NCBI GenBank assembly: GCA_028023455.1
Contig: JAQFVV010000156.1
Span: 1,445,236-1,509,235, forward strand
DNA: 64,000 nt
Source of the DNA: Epiperipatus broadwayi
Taxonomy: Eukaryota > Onychophora > Udeonychophora > Euonychophora > Peripatidae
Direction of reading: 5' to 3'
The position numbers and the translations under genes are program-made. A model generated the notes under the pieces. The model had not been told where the DNA came from. It did no database searches and saw only the letters and a list, made by a program, of their open reading frames with translations. Positions 12,004 through 26,141 of this stretch are shown in pieces; within the stretch, counting starts at the first letter, position 1, and the number at the start of each line of letters is the position of its first letter.

Positions 12004-13710
12004 CAGAAGGTTTGTTCCTTCTTTATAATATTACGTATACAGTCCATGCTATATAAATAATAATCCATTATTATAACTGGGTATTTGATTTTTGTAGAAG
12101 ACACTTTAATGATTCTATATTATTTTTACATATTTTCACAAAGAAGTTAATATCCATAGTAGCATACTTAAAATTACTACACACTCATATATATATATAT
12201 AATGTGCATGCAAAGGAAATATGCCAGGCCTATCATTTTTCACACATACACATATTTGTAAATAATTTTTTTTTTTTACCTTAATTATAAATTATCATAG
12301 CAATGTGGAAAATAAACATCTTGAATTATATTAAATTCAACTGTCCAATTACAAAAGTGTTTTTTACAGCAATTTTTCACTCATTATCTTTAAAACTTTT
12401 TAGATAATTTTCACACATTAAATATAACAATTTCAAAGTAATGTTCCTAAACAATTCGTGGTTGAATCTACATTATAACCATTTACATTAAAATTTGGAT
12501 CAGTGCAAAGTGAATTTTCATGTGTGTGCGTGTGTGCACGTATACATATATAAGATCATGTTCAAGAAAGCAATAATAAAAAAAAAAGATCATGTTAAAG
12601 AAAGCAATATAAAAACAAAAAATAAAAATAATAGATTTTGTTTTGGCACTAAATATAATAAATAAAAATTCATATCTGAAAATATACAATAATAATTTTT
12701 AAACAAAAAATATTAATTCTCTAAAAAACAAAAATCCAATCTAAAAAAACAAGTCATCATTTACAATCATATTATTACTATAAGCACCATTTATATTTTA
12801 ATTAATACTATTATATTAATTCTGTTCATAATATTGCATAAAATAAAAAGTCATATTATAAGTATAATATTCAGAAAGTACTTTTTACTATAGTATTATT
12901 TTTGCTAAATTCAAAATGTCTTTGTTTTGTTTTTTTGTTCTAATTGTAAATCTATTTTTATCTCTACTATAAGTTAGTTATAAATAGTATGATAATTTAA
13001 AGATGTATAATTTTAGTATTTGCAAATTTAAAAATGTTTACTCAGTACCAAATGATAGATAAAATATCCAGGCATTTTCTTTTTACCAAGTTGAAAAAAA
13101 AAGATTTCATTTAAACTATCAAACAGACAAAGAGAATCACAATACTATTGTAATAGCAGAATTGCGTTAGTGTACTAAAAATGTCAACTCCTAATTGATA
13201 TCCACAATGCAACGTGAATTTAGAAGAAAATTTAACAATAACCCACTGTATCAAATTAATAATAATCTGAGCCATTACTACTTTGGAAGAAATGATAAAT
13301 CAACATTTGAAACAAATATAAAATAGCAGGGGTAAACAACAACAAAAAATAAAAACAATATAGTTTTAGGTTTGTATTGTATATATATATGCTCTATCTG
13401 TTTGATGGTGCTAAATATTATTCAACATAGAGCAAAAGAAAAAAAAATTAATAAAAAAAATAAAATGTCCTTATTTATACTGGAATTTACAAATGCAGTA
13501 CTATATTCAATAAAATCATATATTTTGCAATGAAAATAATTTTTTTAACAAAACAATAGATATTATTTAACAAATAGATACATCAATGACATTTAAAATG
13601 TACGCAAATGCCAATCCAAAAAAAAAAATATCAACATTTTTTATGAAGTCCATAATGTCTAGAATTTAAGGGTACAAACATACATTAAATAGACGGAAGA
13701 AAATATACTC
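12004..13710. other. AT-rich DNA; short 34-bp tandem duplication
   Basis: AT-rich sequence with a TA microsatellite at about 12188-12201. An imperfect direct repeat containing AGATCATGTT and AAGAAAGCAATA occurs at about 12551-12576 and 12585-12610. No gene seen. Confidence 0.5.
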
Positions 13711-13712
13711 CG

Positions 13713-13978
13713 AAAAACACTTTCTATACAATCACTTTGTTTATATTTATTTTCCCACAACTTCATTATTTGTATCCTTTCTGCTTGCTGGCATTTATAG
13801 TCAATTAACAGATGCCCAATATTTTCTATGCCTTCCTTATATAACTTGCAGACTAAATCACCCATATTTTTCCATTTGTGTATATTTCCTTGTCGCTAAA
13901 GATCCTATTCAAGACTTAAACAGTAAACTACTTTCCTTATTATTATCATAAATTAACTCACACCCAATATTCTGTTTA
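13713..13978 (-). mobile_element. Internal fragment of the CR1/L2-like LINE ORF2
   Basis: It matches about 25027-25293 of the large LINE, in the same orientation. The translated piece carries the start of the zinc-finger region (MGDLVCKLYKEGIENI...HLL), with the second cysteine of the CxxC changed to tyrosine. It is truncated at both ends: the 3' UTR is missing, which is unusual for a simple 5'-truncated insertion and implies a later deletion or rearrangement. Confidence 0.8.
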
Positions 13979-15842
13979 ATACCATATTATAGTGCCATCT
14001 ATTGGATAATAGAAAAATAGTGAAGCATCAAAAGTATGGACGACTGCAATTTAAAAAATGTGTTTTGTACCTAAAACACTTATCAATGATGTGAATTACA
14101 GAGTAGCTTTTGCTTTCTTTTACTTAATTTGCATTTTTTTTATTGCAAAATATATTTTGATTTTAATTTCATTTGTACCGGCAAATTTCAGACATCATAA
14201 ATTCAGTATTTGTAAATGTTGATATTTCTTTTGGATTCACATTTCTATGTATATTTTGTTTATCATTGATGTATGTGTTAATAATTGATATTGTTTTATA
14301 ACAAATTATTTTTATTGCAAAATATATAATTTTCTTGATTTTATGTAGTATATACCTGTATCAAAAAATTCAGGAAAGTATGTGAATATTTTGTTTTTAA
14401 TCAATTAGTTTTTCTTTTGCTCAATGTTGAAAAGTATACAGCTCTGTCAAATAGGATTGAGCATATGTGCAATAATCATGCGGTTTTATATATTTTTAAC
14501 TTTTATACTAATTTTGTGATTTTTTTTGGGTGAATATTATAAAATATATCCAGAAATCATAATCAAAGATAAAAATTGTTTACATATTTACTTAAGGTGA
14601 GTTGATGGTTTTTTTTATAAAAAAAATAGCACTTACTTATTTTTTTTATTTATTATCCAATCACATCAGCTTAATGTATACATGTATTCATATGAATAAA
14701 AAAGGAAAATATTGAGAGTTGTAAAGTAAAAAAACTATAGCTTTCTTTTGACAGACATCATACATTTTTAAGTTTTCAATAATTAAAGTTATTTAATTCT
14801 ATTGCATGTTGCTTGTATGAGAGTGTATACATTTTAATGGAGAGATAATAAATTATTTATGAATGGCATTTTATAGAAGCAAATTACATTACATGAGCAA
14901 ATGTTTATAAATTAAATCTATATATAATACTCTTTCATTAGTCATATGATATTATGTACATTTGATGATAGTATCCTAACATTACAAGAAGTCAAAACCA
15001 CGATGACCAACCCAAATAGTTACAAATGTTTCAATAATGATAGGGTAATGTTATATATATATTTGATGATTGCATCCTGAGGTAATAAAAACTTAAAACC
15101 AAGATAATCAATCCAAATAATGACAAATGTTTTAATAAGAGAAATATTCCTTTAATAACTCGTCTTTGAATTTCTTATCATTTAGTTCCCAGATCAATCT
15201 ATACTTAATATTCAGTTACAAAGATATTGTATGTAATTATATATATACACACTGTATAAAAAATAATTTGCCTTTCGGATTTGAAAATTAATAATAAAAT
15301 AACATTATGATAAATTTCTAAGTAATTAATCATACATTTGCATTTTTTAATTCTTGCACAAAATACTGACATTTATGAGCATCAATTTTTTTTAAATATT
15401 TTAATCTAAATATTCTGAAATTATTTTTGTGCTTATGTACATACACATGCGCGCACACATTACATGGTTGACTGTGTGCGTGTGTATTTATTGATTACTT
15501 ATATACATACACACAAATAATATTAAAAAGATACTTTATTTTTTTAACTTAATTCTTTTTTTAAAAAAAAAGAAAAGGAAATTGTAAATCAAAACAAAAA
15601 TGGTTTAAAAAAAAAAATTAGAAATTACAAATCTTATTTACAAAACAACAAATAGGCTACTAGAAAGTAACCCAAAGCTTAGCTTGATTTACAACAAATT
15701 AAGCAAATAATATACTTTTTATTTACATATGTGAGTATATACATTACACACATATATATACACGCATATTATGTGAACGAATGTGCACAATATTCCTTCT
15801 TGTCAACCCTGTAATTAAACAGCAAATGTGAAAAAAAGAGAC
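13979..15842. other. AT-rich DNA with an imperfect 101-bp direct repeat
   Basis: Positions about 14961-15045 and 15062-15145 are diverged direct repeats (both begin TTTGATGAT and share ACAAATGTTT). No gene seen. Confidence 0.5.
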
Positions 15843-15944
15843 TTGGGTCACAAGATCTTGTAAGGAATTCTGGGTTGAAGGGCACCGGGAATTCTGAAGA
15901 TACACTAATTTCAACCAACTTTCTCTTCAGGCTTCTTGAAAATT
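15843..15944 (-). CDS. Possible isolated exon of an unidentified gene
   Basis: On the minus strand a pyrimidine/AT tract ending in TTTTAG precedes an open 102-bp (34-codon) stretch whose translation has balanced composition (S, R, K, E, P, V). This is unlike the lysine/asparagine/isoleucine-rich noise elsewhere. It could end at a weak GT donor (GTCTCT). The open frame continues past that point to 15769. I recognise no domain and see no neighbouring exon. It may equally be a chance open frame or a transposon scrap. Confidence 0.2.
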
Positions 15945-16740
15945 CTAAAATAATTATAATAATAAAATGATTAAAATATATATACACACAAATATGATAT
16001 TTGTCTCTACCAGAATATATATATATATAATTTATTAAAAATATAATACTGAAAAAAAAAAAAATGAGAAAAAATATAATAACCATTTCACTACTCATCT
16101 TGCAAATAGAAAGTATTAGTATACAAAACTAATGTCTCCATTTATAAATCACATTTAACCTTTTGATGAATTTTGATTAAAGATAGCAAGCTGCTATCTG
16201 TATATATACTCATTCATTGGTGGAGCCATTGTTACAACTACAACAGTATGCCAGAATAAACTTAAAAATAGAATAATAATTTGAAAAAACCTGAAAATAA
16301 AAATTATTTAGAAAACAAATATGAAAACAATTTATTCTAAAAACATGGATTATGCTATATGCAGAAAGTGTAAATATGTTTGAAAACTTGGAAATATTAT
16401 TTATGGAGCTAAGTCCTGCTGTCATGATACATAGAAATACCAGTTATCAGATTCTTGCTTCAAATGAACATACAGTGCCCATTTACTTTAGCTATATGGT
16501 GACTGTTTTTAGTAACTTGCACACTGTGGTCTTTCAATGAAGAGGGGTATTCCACCTGTCAGTGTCCTTCTGCAATTATATTTCTGATGGCTGAAAAATT
16601 TGGCTTCGTCTGTTTCAACAGTGGCTTCCTCCATCCTCATCATCTAATACCCTGCTTGGATCAAGGTTGTGACTAAAAAAAACTTCTCAACACATATTAA
16701 ATCATGACTATTAACAACAAAAAGCAGTTTCTAAAATCAC

Positions 16741-17950
16741 ACACATTAAAAGGTAATATACTCTCCTATTACAACTAGATATCAAATCTGCCTTTGATTC
16801 AGTATCCATAGATAAACCGATTAACTCACTCACAGAAACCAAAATTCCCAAAACTTTATCTTTTAACAAACATTTTGGTAAGTAGAGAAATCTATGTAAT
16901 TTTCAACGGAAAATACCCCCCCCCCCATCATTCCATATTGCTCCATTCCCCAAGGATTTATCCCTAAGCTCACTTTTATTTACCTTCTATTTTAATTCTT
17001 TAATCAAAACAATTGAAAAACAATTAATATGAATAATAATATCACAACTAAATACAAACATCTCATGTGTTGCCTATATGGATGATTTCTCTATCTTTCT
17101 AACTAACAGAAATGAAATACCACAACTACTCAACATTATCAATGATGTTATTAATCAATTTGACCTTGAATTTAATTTGGAAAAATCCTGTGCTTGGCAA
17201 ATTTATTCAGATGGCTGTATAAAAAAAATATTCAAAGGGACACCCAGTCCTTTTCTGTTTTCTTTTTTACCTGTCAATCTGCTATGCATATTCAAATACA
17301 AGAGAGATTCAAATAAGATACAACACATCATTCAGTTATTATCAAAAGTGTATCTATCATTCTAAGCAAAAATATTATTTAACATACTAGCTTTTATCAG
17401 AGTTATGTACTATAATCACATTATATTTTTTTCACAAAAAAATGTATAAAGCAAGTATCAGTTGCTTTGGAATAAAAAACAGTGGCAATCTCATCTAAAA
17501 AAATTCAATACTCTTTGACACATAATAGAATTTGACTACATAATCTTCATGTATTTAGACTTCAAAAATCTTTCAATGCAATCTCTGCAATTGTGAAAAA
17601 ATTTTCATATCTCATACACGCTTTCAAGATCACACCTACTGATCAACCACTTTCAAATAATGATTATTGATAGGTCTGATTGTGCCATCACTTGATATTC
17701 AAACACTGCAGTTCTTCCCTACAGAAAACAAAAACAAGTACCTAGATGTCTGTTCTCTTCTCTATCCTTCCATAGCTCCCATAGCAGATGCCAAATTATA
17801 TATCAATAACAAACAACTCTGCCAAAATATAAATGCTGGATACTAGAATCAAAATTTGTTGACTTTCTACTGAAATTAAACTTCAAAGTTCTTCCGCCCC
17901 TTCACTTTTTAAAATTTAAAAGAAACCATCAAAATACAGAATATTTATGT
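16741..17950 (+). pseudogene. Decayed non-LTR retrotransposon reverse transcriptase
   Basis: Three reverse transcriptase motifs appear in order, split over frames. The first is LQLDIKSAFDSVSIDKPI near 16773-16830 (motif A, DxxxAFD). The second is PQGFIPKLTF near 16950-16980, a decayed motif B (usually PQGSPLSP). The third is AYMDDFSIFLTNR at 17067-17105 (motif C, YMDD), followed by QFDLEFNLEKSC, which fits the thumb-proximal region. Stops and frameshifts separate the blocks, so it is dead. Downstream sequence to about 17950 still shows coding-like pieces. The clade is unclear; an R2-like or related family is possible. It is not a copy of the CR1/L2-like LINE, being on the other strand with different motifs. 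Confidence 0.6.
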
Positions 17951-19900
17951 GTGCTGTCATAAGAAAACTGAAACAGATCTTATTTTTTTACACCTGTTCC
18001 AAACTACACAATATATGCAATCTTATTCCAATAATACTTAAAAAATGACTTAGATACAAATTATTTTCTAAAATCCTTTAAAAAGGGATCCTTTGCAAAC
18101 ATATAAGCTAGTACATTCACATTATATGAATTTTGGTGCACAAAATGCAATTTCACTTACAAAAAACAATCCAATAAAGAGATAGGAACCTCTGAGCACT
18201 AATGCATTTAAATTTAAGCCTATAATATGACAAATCTTCCAAAAATAAAACAAAAAAAATCAAATTTGTTTGCTTATTTCTGGAAAATGCATAACAAGGC
18301 ATTATTGATATACTCTTAACTACAGATGTAAATATTGATATGTATAAACTACCTGTAGGCATTTTCATTACATGTAATTTGATTTGTATTGCTCTAACTA
18401 AACAACACCCAGTTTTTCTGTATTACCACAGGTGATCCAAATAAAAAAACTATAGCCTTTTTTTTTTATTAAATAAAGATTTGATTAAATGACTTATCTG
18501 AAATCTTTTTTGTAGACTCTACAAAATAAATATAAATTCTCTTTTGAAGTTTCCCTCTCTTTTTTATCATAGCAGAACACACTGGCCAACAAAGATTCTA
18601 TAATAGCACAGTCATCCAAAAGATTGTGTTGGTACAAAATTGCCAACATTTTAGTAACACTGCCTATCATTTAGCAATAAAAATCTTTTAATAATATTTT
18701 GTCAAAAATAGTATTAGTGATCAAACTATTATTTGCAGTTTAAAAGAGGTAAAGCTATGGCAAATCATGAACGATTAAGCACTAGCATGAGTTCTAATGT
18801 GGCAGTGCTACTAATGGTACAGCATGAAAATAGTGACAATCAAGCACACACTAGTTTCAACATAAATGTAATTAATTTTCTCCATTTTATGCAATTCTTG
18901 GTATTCTAATTCAATTTGCTATGTGCCAATAGAGTAATAGTTATACTGAAAGTGTGTGATGTGGCAAAATGTATACACATAGAAATGTTAATTTGGAAAG
19001 TAAAATGAAAAATATTTTACTTAATCTGTAGAAATATATAGAATTAATTAAAACAAAGTATTTTCATTAATCTGTACAAATAGTAAAATTAAAGTATTTA
19101 ATTAAAATGCACAAGTACATAAACTGTGATTATATTATAGAAAACTAATTAGTAAAACATATTGTGAAGAAGTATTAAATAAACATATCACCAGCAAATG
19201 ATTTTAAAAAACAATAGAAGAAAATTATTAAAAAGACGGACTAACAAGAAGAGAGAGGTTTGCAACATCGAGAAAAAAGAATCAAGAAAAAGGACCTGGA
19301 AAGACCTTCATACCCAATTTAATCTCTGCTGAAGGGGGATCTAGATAAACTTAGAGGTCAACCTGTCTTTACTATTGTTTAGTGCACCTAAGGGCTTGTA
19401 TTTAATGTTAAAGATAATTATATATATATTAAAACAGTAAGGCCTGCTTTGCAGATCTTCGTTTCATCTTTTCTTACCTACTTCCTACCCTCATTACCTT
19501 AGTTTGAACCCCAATCTATCGTAGTGTGTCTGCAATACGCTTACATACCGAAAATCCCGCCTAATTTTAAACCACGAGTACAATGCTCGTATTATATATA
19601 AATATAATTCATTCCCAAATAAATAAAATATAGATTATGTATATGTTCACATAATTTAGATTCATTTAAAAGTAGGTTATATAAGTTGTAATTGCGCACA
19701 CACTATGATATGCATTTTAAAACATATCAAAATTATAAATTGTTAAAGTTATTTTGTTTGAATCTATTTACAAATATATATTACCATCGTAATATATTTT
19801 GATTTAAAATAAAATTCATTTAGTAAATAAATATTTGTTTAGTAAATAGATTCAAATATTGCAATTTAAAAGTAAAATAATTTTCGTTTAATTTAATAAG
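17951..19900. other. AT-rich DNA, no gene recognised
   Basis: Mostly AT-rich. The interval 19240-19590 is somewhat more mixed in composition but shows no clear coding motif or repeat. Confidence 0.4.
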
Positions 19901-22200
19901 TCACTCCAAATATTTCTGTTAAAATAAATGAGGGACAATAGTTTAATTAGTTAATGTTATATAAGTTTATCTAAAAACAGCAGATGTCCACTTAAGGTTT
20001 TCTTTAATTAGTAAAAGTAATTTTTAATTAAATCTAGTTTGTAATTTGAATGTCGACAGGAAAATTAACAAAAGAAATTAATTAATGTTGAATTCCTTTA
20101 GAGATTTGGATGATTTAATTACAGCTGATAAGTCCGATATATTTTTGTAATGCTCCAGGGCAGTTTTATTGTTAAAGTCTACTATAAAAAGAAGGGTTTT
20201 CTTTTGTTCTCCATTCTAATGTTTCTAAGAGAAATCATTCTGAGGTCTAATTGTTTCAAACCAAGACTTTCTAGCCATTTGCTGATGAAATATTTCTAAC
20301 CAAATTTATTCTGATCATTTTGCTGATTAAATGTTTCTAACAATGTTTACCACAAAAATTGCTAACTTTGAAATGACAGAGTAGAGGCGTCAAGAAGGCT
20401 ATGTCCCCTCGGAATAGCCAGCCGCTGCTCCAGACCATCGGAAGCTATCACATAAGGAACCTTGGGACTGCTGCTACTGTAAAATATGAACATTCCAGAT
20501 TTTGCTGCTGAATTATAAAACCTGCCGAACATCTACCTGCAAATGTGTCTCCAGAGGTAACCTAAATTAACCCAAGAGCTCTTGTGATTCCTAACTAACA
20601 TGCTATAGCCATTTTAAATTGTTTTCTTTTATTTCACATAACTGTATTATGTACTTCTTTAACGTGTTCAAATATAGTCAACAGTTTTGCTCTCTATCCT
20701 TGGGTTAATATTTTCTATTGCTTAAGCTTTCTGTTATTTTATTATGATAATGTGTCAGAATTGTCTTTGACCGAGTGAATTATTCCTTTTGTTGAAAATA
20801 AGATACCGCTATGAAGGCATATTTTAAATTTCTAAATAATTTTCCAATTTTATTATCTTGCAAATCACTCGTTCGAGGGGATTCTTTTCTTTAATATATA
20901 ATATAATCACATAGTTTAAAATCTACATGTTATTGATTTTAATCTAATATGAGAGTATGTGCGAGGTCAATGATTTAAATGTGTCCCCAAATGCATGATT
21001 GCATAAATAAATCTATACTTACTTTTCAAATCCGCAAGCATGCATTTTCCTATTTTAATTACTGTGTTCTACTTTAATTACAAAGTCCATCATTGACGTC
21101 GAGAATGTGCGGACCCCTTTAAATGAATTTCTGGGAATTTGATTGGGCATTTCTCTTAATCCAAGTAAAACCCTTTCAGTATGTTTTATATACACTAGTT
21201 TCATATTGCTGGTAAGTGAATTGGTTGTTGAGACCGCTTTGTTTTACTTTTCCAAGGATTCTTTACATGGCCAAGTCCGTTCTCTTCGCTTATTGCAGTT
21301 TCCAGGCAGTAAGTCCATAAATGACACACCTGGGAATTAAACGCAATCATCACCCAGTCGCTAAGTTTCGGCTGTTCATAAAATATTTTCCTACGGGTTA
21401 GTGGCGAGATGCCCTCCGTAATCAGTCCAAATATTCCATTATTGTTTTATTTTATATTTATTTTACAAAGCATCCATGACTTAAACGTGTCACACCCTCC
21501 AACTTTAATAAATTCATTATCAGCAATACTGACCTCCCAATGTAACATTATTATTATTATCGAATAAATGCTTTGATCACATTCCCATTTTGTTGCTTAC
21601 TAAGCTTTTGTTCGTGCTATTCTCGAAATCATTAAATATTTTAGAACACTTAATTTTCAAATATTTTCTTAGACTTGTATAATTGCTCAAAGCACCTCAC
21701 ACATGTTCCTATCTCATCAAGCACATTATCATAATGCTATTAACTCGAGGAATAGAATATATCATTTTGCTTTAAAACCTTTTGTCATTTATTGGAATAT
21801 AATGCCAACAATTATTTAATACACGTCCCTGTCTCATATAAGCAGACAGTGGCGTTATATATATAATTTATATAAATAAATTTTGTGAAATTATTTAAAA
21901 CTAAATTTGATATCTTATTTTATTGATTCCTATCACTGTCTTGGTCTATATATATATTCTGCATTTCTTTTGTAAATCCATAGACGTTAATTAACCACCC
22001 AAGCTTCTTTTAGTATAGAGTCTTTTGTTTCTCCCTGACCACCAGGCACCGGTCAAAGATTATACTAGTAGTGGCATCAGATGTGTTATCACGTAGATGG
22101 CGTTGTGAAATTTGGACTTTAGATTCGAACTTCGTATACCTAGAAGGCAACCCCTCCTAGAATGTTCAGTTTCATGTCTGGGGATTGAATTCTGCAGTGT
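19901..22200. promoter_or_regulatory. Lower-AT, low-repeat region; possible regulatory or non-coding exon sequence
   Basis: This interval is less AT-skewed and freer of simple repeats than its surroundings. It contains a TATA-like TATAAAAAG at about 20183-20191, a CRE-like TGACGTC at about 21095-21101, several TTTAATTA/AATTA homeodomain-type cores, and a relatively GC-rich block at 20380-20580. No open frame is convincing. I infer a possible promoter, enhancer or untranslated exon purely from composition. The 22020-22200 part may instead be a SINE, because its minus strand has a box-B-like AGTTCGAATCT. Confidence 0.25.
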
Positions 22201-24290
22201 GTTAGCAAGATAGACGATTCTGACTGTTACAATATATATATATATATACTGCAAATATTCCTATATATTTTGTGAGATATTAATATTAATAATTGAACAA
22301 TTAAATATAAATCCAACATATAATGCTCTGAGAGTTTTTTTATTCAATTATGTTATTTGATTCACACTCTTAAAGTCATGGCTGCATTAACTGTTGTGAG
22401 TCCAAACTTAGCATTATGGAATTGTGTTTACTCTCACTGAATAATGACCCTCAAGGATTAACTAGAATTGCTTTAAATGAGTATTCTGTCTTTGAACTTT
22501 TTTTACTATAATTTTCCCCGTTTTACAGAATTAAATTTTTTTATGCATTTGCATTTATAGCCATCAATTATTATCAATTTATTTTAGAATTGTGATTGCT
22601 TTCATCACTAATAAATAAATTATATTACTTTCATGTTTGTTTTCAAACATACTGTTTTATGATCATTGTCTGAATGTAAAGAATTGTAATCTCACTGCCA
22701 TGGGTCACATATACAACCCAATAAATATAAAGGTTAATATGCAACCAAAGAAATATAAAGGCCAAGAGAAGGAAATTTAAGCTTTAATAATAGCTTAGAT
22801 AGTTTAATACCTAAAAAAGTTTGCTGTATATGTAAAATTAAAAAGAAAACTGAAAAACCAAGAAGACATAATATTTGACTTTTGATAAAAATATTATTAA
22901 TTTTGTTCTATCATAACAGAAAATATTTTAAAAAAAAAAATTTAAAAGAAATGAACATTTTATTTCTTTCATTCTATTTAAAATATAAATGTATCTAAAA
23001 AAAATGTAGTTTAATTAAAGATAAATTAAGGAAATAGAAAAATAATTGAAATAATTTAAAGTCTCTAGTTCTGACTATCTATTTTAAATAATATTTTGCC
23101 TTGCGCTTTTATTTAAAATGACATATCTAATATATGAAACATTAATGTAAATCTTTTGTGCTATGATTAAAAAATAAAATTATTTTCAAAAATTTTAATG
23201 TTAATTAATAAAAAAGTGAAGACAGTTAATCCATCAGACAATGGGAAAATTAAATATAAAAAATGATTTTTGATTATATTAAATAATTACTGTTGAAACT
23301 TTGACTGTTGTCAGTCAACTATAAGAAAAGGTATTTCTATTATCTTGCAAGTTAACCAGGTCAAAAACACCATCAACCAGCCTGAACTGTTACCTCTCAT
23401 CAATTAGAAGATGTGAGGATGGTTTCCAGTCAACTGTATTCATGTATATTTGCTATGGTTAAATAGAGATCCCAAAACAGGTACTATTATTATCCCTAAG
23501 CAGAGATCCCATAAGGATGTTCACCCTGTTTTTCCATGATGTAGCCTAAGTGATGCAATGAGATACCTAAAGAGTTGCTGTCAAAATTGTTTGATGTCAC
23601 TATAATTAAATGCCTAAAAAATCTCCAGAAGAAATAATCCATGAACAGAATTAATATGTGTCAAAGAAGAAAAATAACATACATACAGGGGAGTGCAAAA
23701 CTAGGTATAGTTTTTATTATGAAAAAAAAAAATTGTTAATTTAATTTAATAATTTTATTAAGTCACAATAAGAATACAAAACAATAAAAGACAAAATATT
23801 AACAAAAAAAAAATTACATAAATATAATAAATATTAAAGAATTCGGTATAATTCTTACAATTATATATCTACTTTTGCACTCCTCTGTATTTTGAACATC
23901 TATCTGATGTTCTCCATCATCAAATAAGCAGTAAGATTATGTAATCTCATGATAGTGTAAACAAACTTGAGTCACATTAGCAATGGAGATCTTTTTGACA
24001 CAAAATTGAAATATCAAATATCCTAGATACTGAAAGAAAATAATGTATAATCAATGCTGAGCTCAATAAATTTGTTATGATCATTTTAATTGACTCTTTC
24101 TTTTTTTTTTTTTTTTTCAATAATTATTAACTTTGCTAATAATCAGCAAAAATTGATTTAATTTTGTGAAGATATTCATTTTTTTATATTTTATTCTAGC
24201 ATTACAATGCTGTTTTATTGCTGTTAATCTAACTTTATTGATATATATAAATTTTTTTTTATGTATTATAGGATTCATTATTTCCATATT
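22201..24290. other. AT-rich DNA, no gene recognised
   Basis: Contains a TA microsatellite near 22232-22248 and poly-T near 24100-24118. There are no recognised motifs. Confidence 0.5.
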
Positions 24291-24355
24291 AAAACAGGCA
24301 AAACTCCTATGCATAGTGCCCACTCAGTGCAAACCAGAATAATCAATGGATGCCA
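24291..24355 (+). repeat. Truncated copy of the 60.94-61.16 kb hammerhead-bearing element
   Basis: Shared blocks with the left end of the element at 60938-61164 include AGGCAAAACTC and AATCAATGGATGCCA, in the same order and spacing. The copy stops before the ribozyme region, so it carries only one terminal segment. Confidence 0.65.
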
Positions 24356-24800
24356 TATTATTAATCCTGGAGCCAGGAAATCAATCCAATTGAGGAAACT
24401 TAGGAATTTATATAGAATAAAATTAAGATATACATTTGATTTCACCAATCCATTGAAAAATAAAAATAAATGTACATTTGTAAATATAAGGAAATAGAAA
24501 AAGATAACATTTTATTAAGTTTTTTTAAATTAAAATAAATGAGTTGTTATTGTTAAAAAGCCTTATTTCCCACCAATCTTTCTTCTAATAGACAAGTATG
24601 TGATGTGTGTTTAATAATTAGAATACAATATATGCTACTCTGATAGGGCTAATTAAAACATACATCTATTAGGTTAGATATGTATACAAGGGGTAGTTAA
24701 TGATCAGCAAATATGACTGGGATTTGCCTTGAGACGTGCTTGATGTGAATTTTAGTCAGACCATCATCATGAACTATAATCATATAGAGTTAAATTTTAA
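24356..24800. other. AT-rich spacer, nothing recognised
   Basis: Short AT-rich interval between the repeat fragment and the 3' end of the LINE. Confidence 0.4.
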
Positions 24801-24804
24801 AGTT

Positions 24805-24911
24805 GTGATGTGATGCACTGTGACTTCTCCTTAAATGGAGTCAGGAATCTCTCAGCAGCTATGCTCAGAGAAACCTGTTAGCCACTTTACCTTCCTTTTC
24901 CAATGTCCACC
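24805..24911 (-). other. 3' UTR and short-repeat tail of the LINE
   Basis: This segment downstream of the ORF2 stop is shared with the truncated copy at 2056-2165. On the minus strand it ends in ATCACATCACA. Ending in short tandem repeats rather than poly-A is characteristic of CR1/L2-group LINEs. The two copies differ by a short insertion (CAGTGC) just before the terminal repeat. Confidence 0.7.
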
Positions 24912-26141
24912 CTAAGTTTTCCCATAATCTGCTCCATCCCATTTCCACAACATAATCTTTGTCAACTCCATGACCTTCATATCTAAATCCCCCTTATCTT
25001 TTCCCAAACCTAGCATAAAAACCAATAACTCACTTTCTGTATAATCACTTTGTTCATATTTAACCTTCCATAACTTCATTATTTGTACCCTTTCTGCTTC
25101 CAAGCATTTACATTGAAGTAACAGATGCCTAATATTTTCTATGCCTTTCTTACACAACTTGCAGACTAAATCACCCATATTTTTCCATTTACGTGTATAT
25201 TCCCTTGTTGCTAAAGATCCAATTCGAGCCTTAAACAATAAACTACTTTCCTTACTATTATCATAAATTAACTCACACCCAATGTTCTGTTTACTTCTAT
25301 ATATATTTAAACTCGTTTTGCTCTCCATACTAGTTCTCCATCTCTCCAACTCCCTATTCTTTATTAATGCATCTATTCTTCTATCCCACTCCTTACCACT
25401 ATAACACTCAACAATCCTCCTAACACAATCATCCCACCTTTTGTACAAGTATACTGACATAAATTCTTTATCCAAATCTTCTGCATACCGCATTACCTTT
25501 CTCACCCATCTTGTTGCCTGCCCTTTACTTGTAACCCAATTAAATACTATTTTGGCTATTCTTTTATTATCCATAAACTGCAATCTACCAAACATTTTCA
25601 ATTTGCTTTTTGCATCCCTCATATAAAAACTTGACCATCCCATTTCTCCTTGAATTGCCTCCTTTGCTGTCCACACCTCAGCATCTAATGCATGTCTTCC
25701 TACTTCCCTTTGTACTTTTTCTAAGCAATCTAATACCCCTTTACTAACACATAACACATCATTGCCGTATGTTAACCCTGCTACTGCCACTCCCTTCCAT
25801 ACAATTCTAGCTACATCATATTTATTATATGAAAACACTGTTAATTTCTTTATCAATCCCTTTCTTTTCTTTGCTTCATTTATCAATTTTTTCTCCCATT
25901 CATCCAAGCAATTTTTCTTATTACTCAAGATGATTCCCAAATAACTATATCTATTCACCACACTTAACTTTATATCCCCCAATAAGAAATCCTTGTCTTC
26001 TCTTTCCCCAGTATTCACCATCATTATATTTGATTTTTCTTCACTAAATTTAATCCCCATATCTTTACCCACCCTTGCGCATGTCCTCAGCATAACTTCC
26101 ATATCTTCTCTTCTTTCTGCACACAAAAAGACATCATCTGC
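24912..26141 (-). pseudogene. LINE ORF2, C-terminal segment (RT motif C to zinc finger)
   Basis: This frame holds the end of the reverse transcriptase and the C-terminal domain. The FADD catalytic box lies at residues 13-16 of the open frame that begins at 26180. SYLGIILSNK (79-88) matches the post-catalytic RT motif. A C-terminal zinc finger of form C-x2-C-x8-H-x4-C (Cys340, Cys343, His352, Cys357) follows. The middle part (GLTYGNDVL...EAIQGEMGWSSF) resembles LINE proteins I associate with ticks and other arthropods; this is from memory. The frame is separated from the upstream RT by a one-base slip in a run of nine A (26142-26150). Confidence 0.9.
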
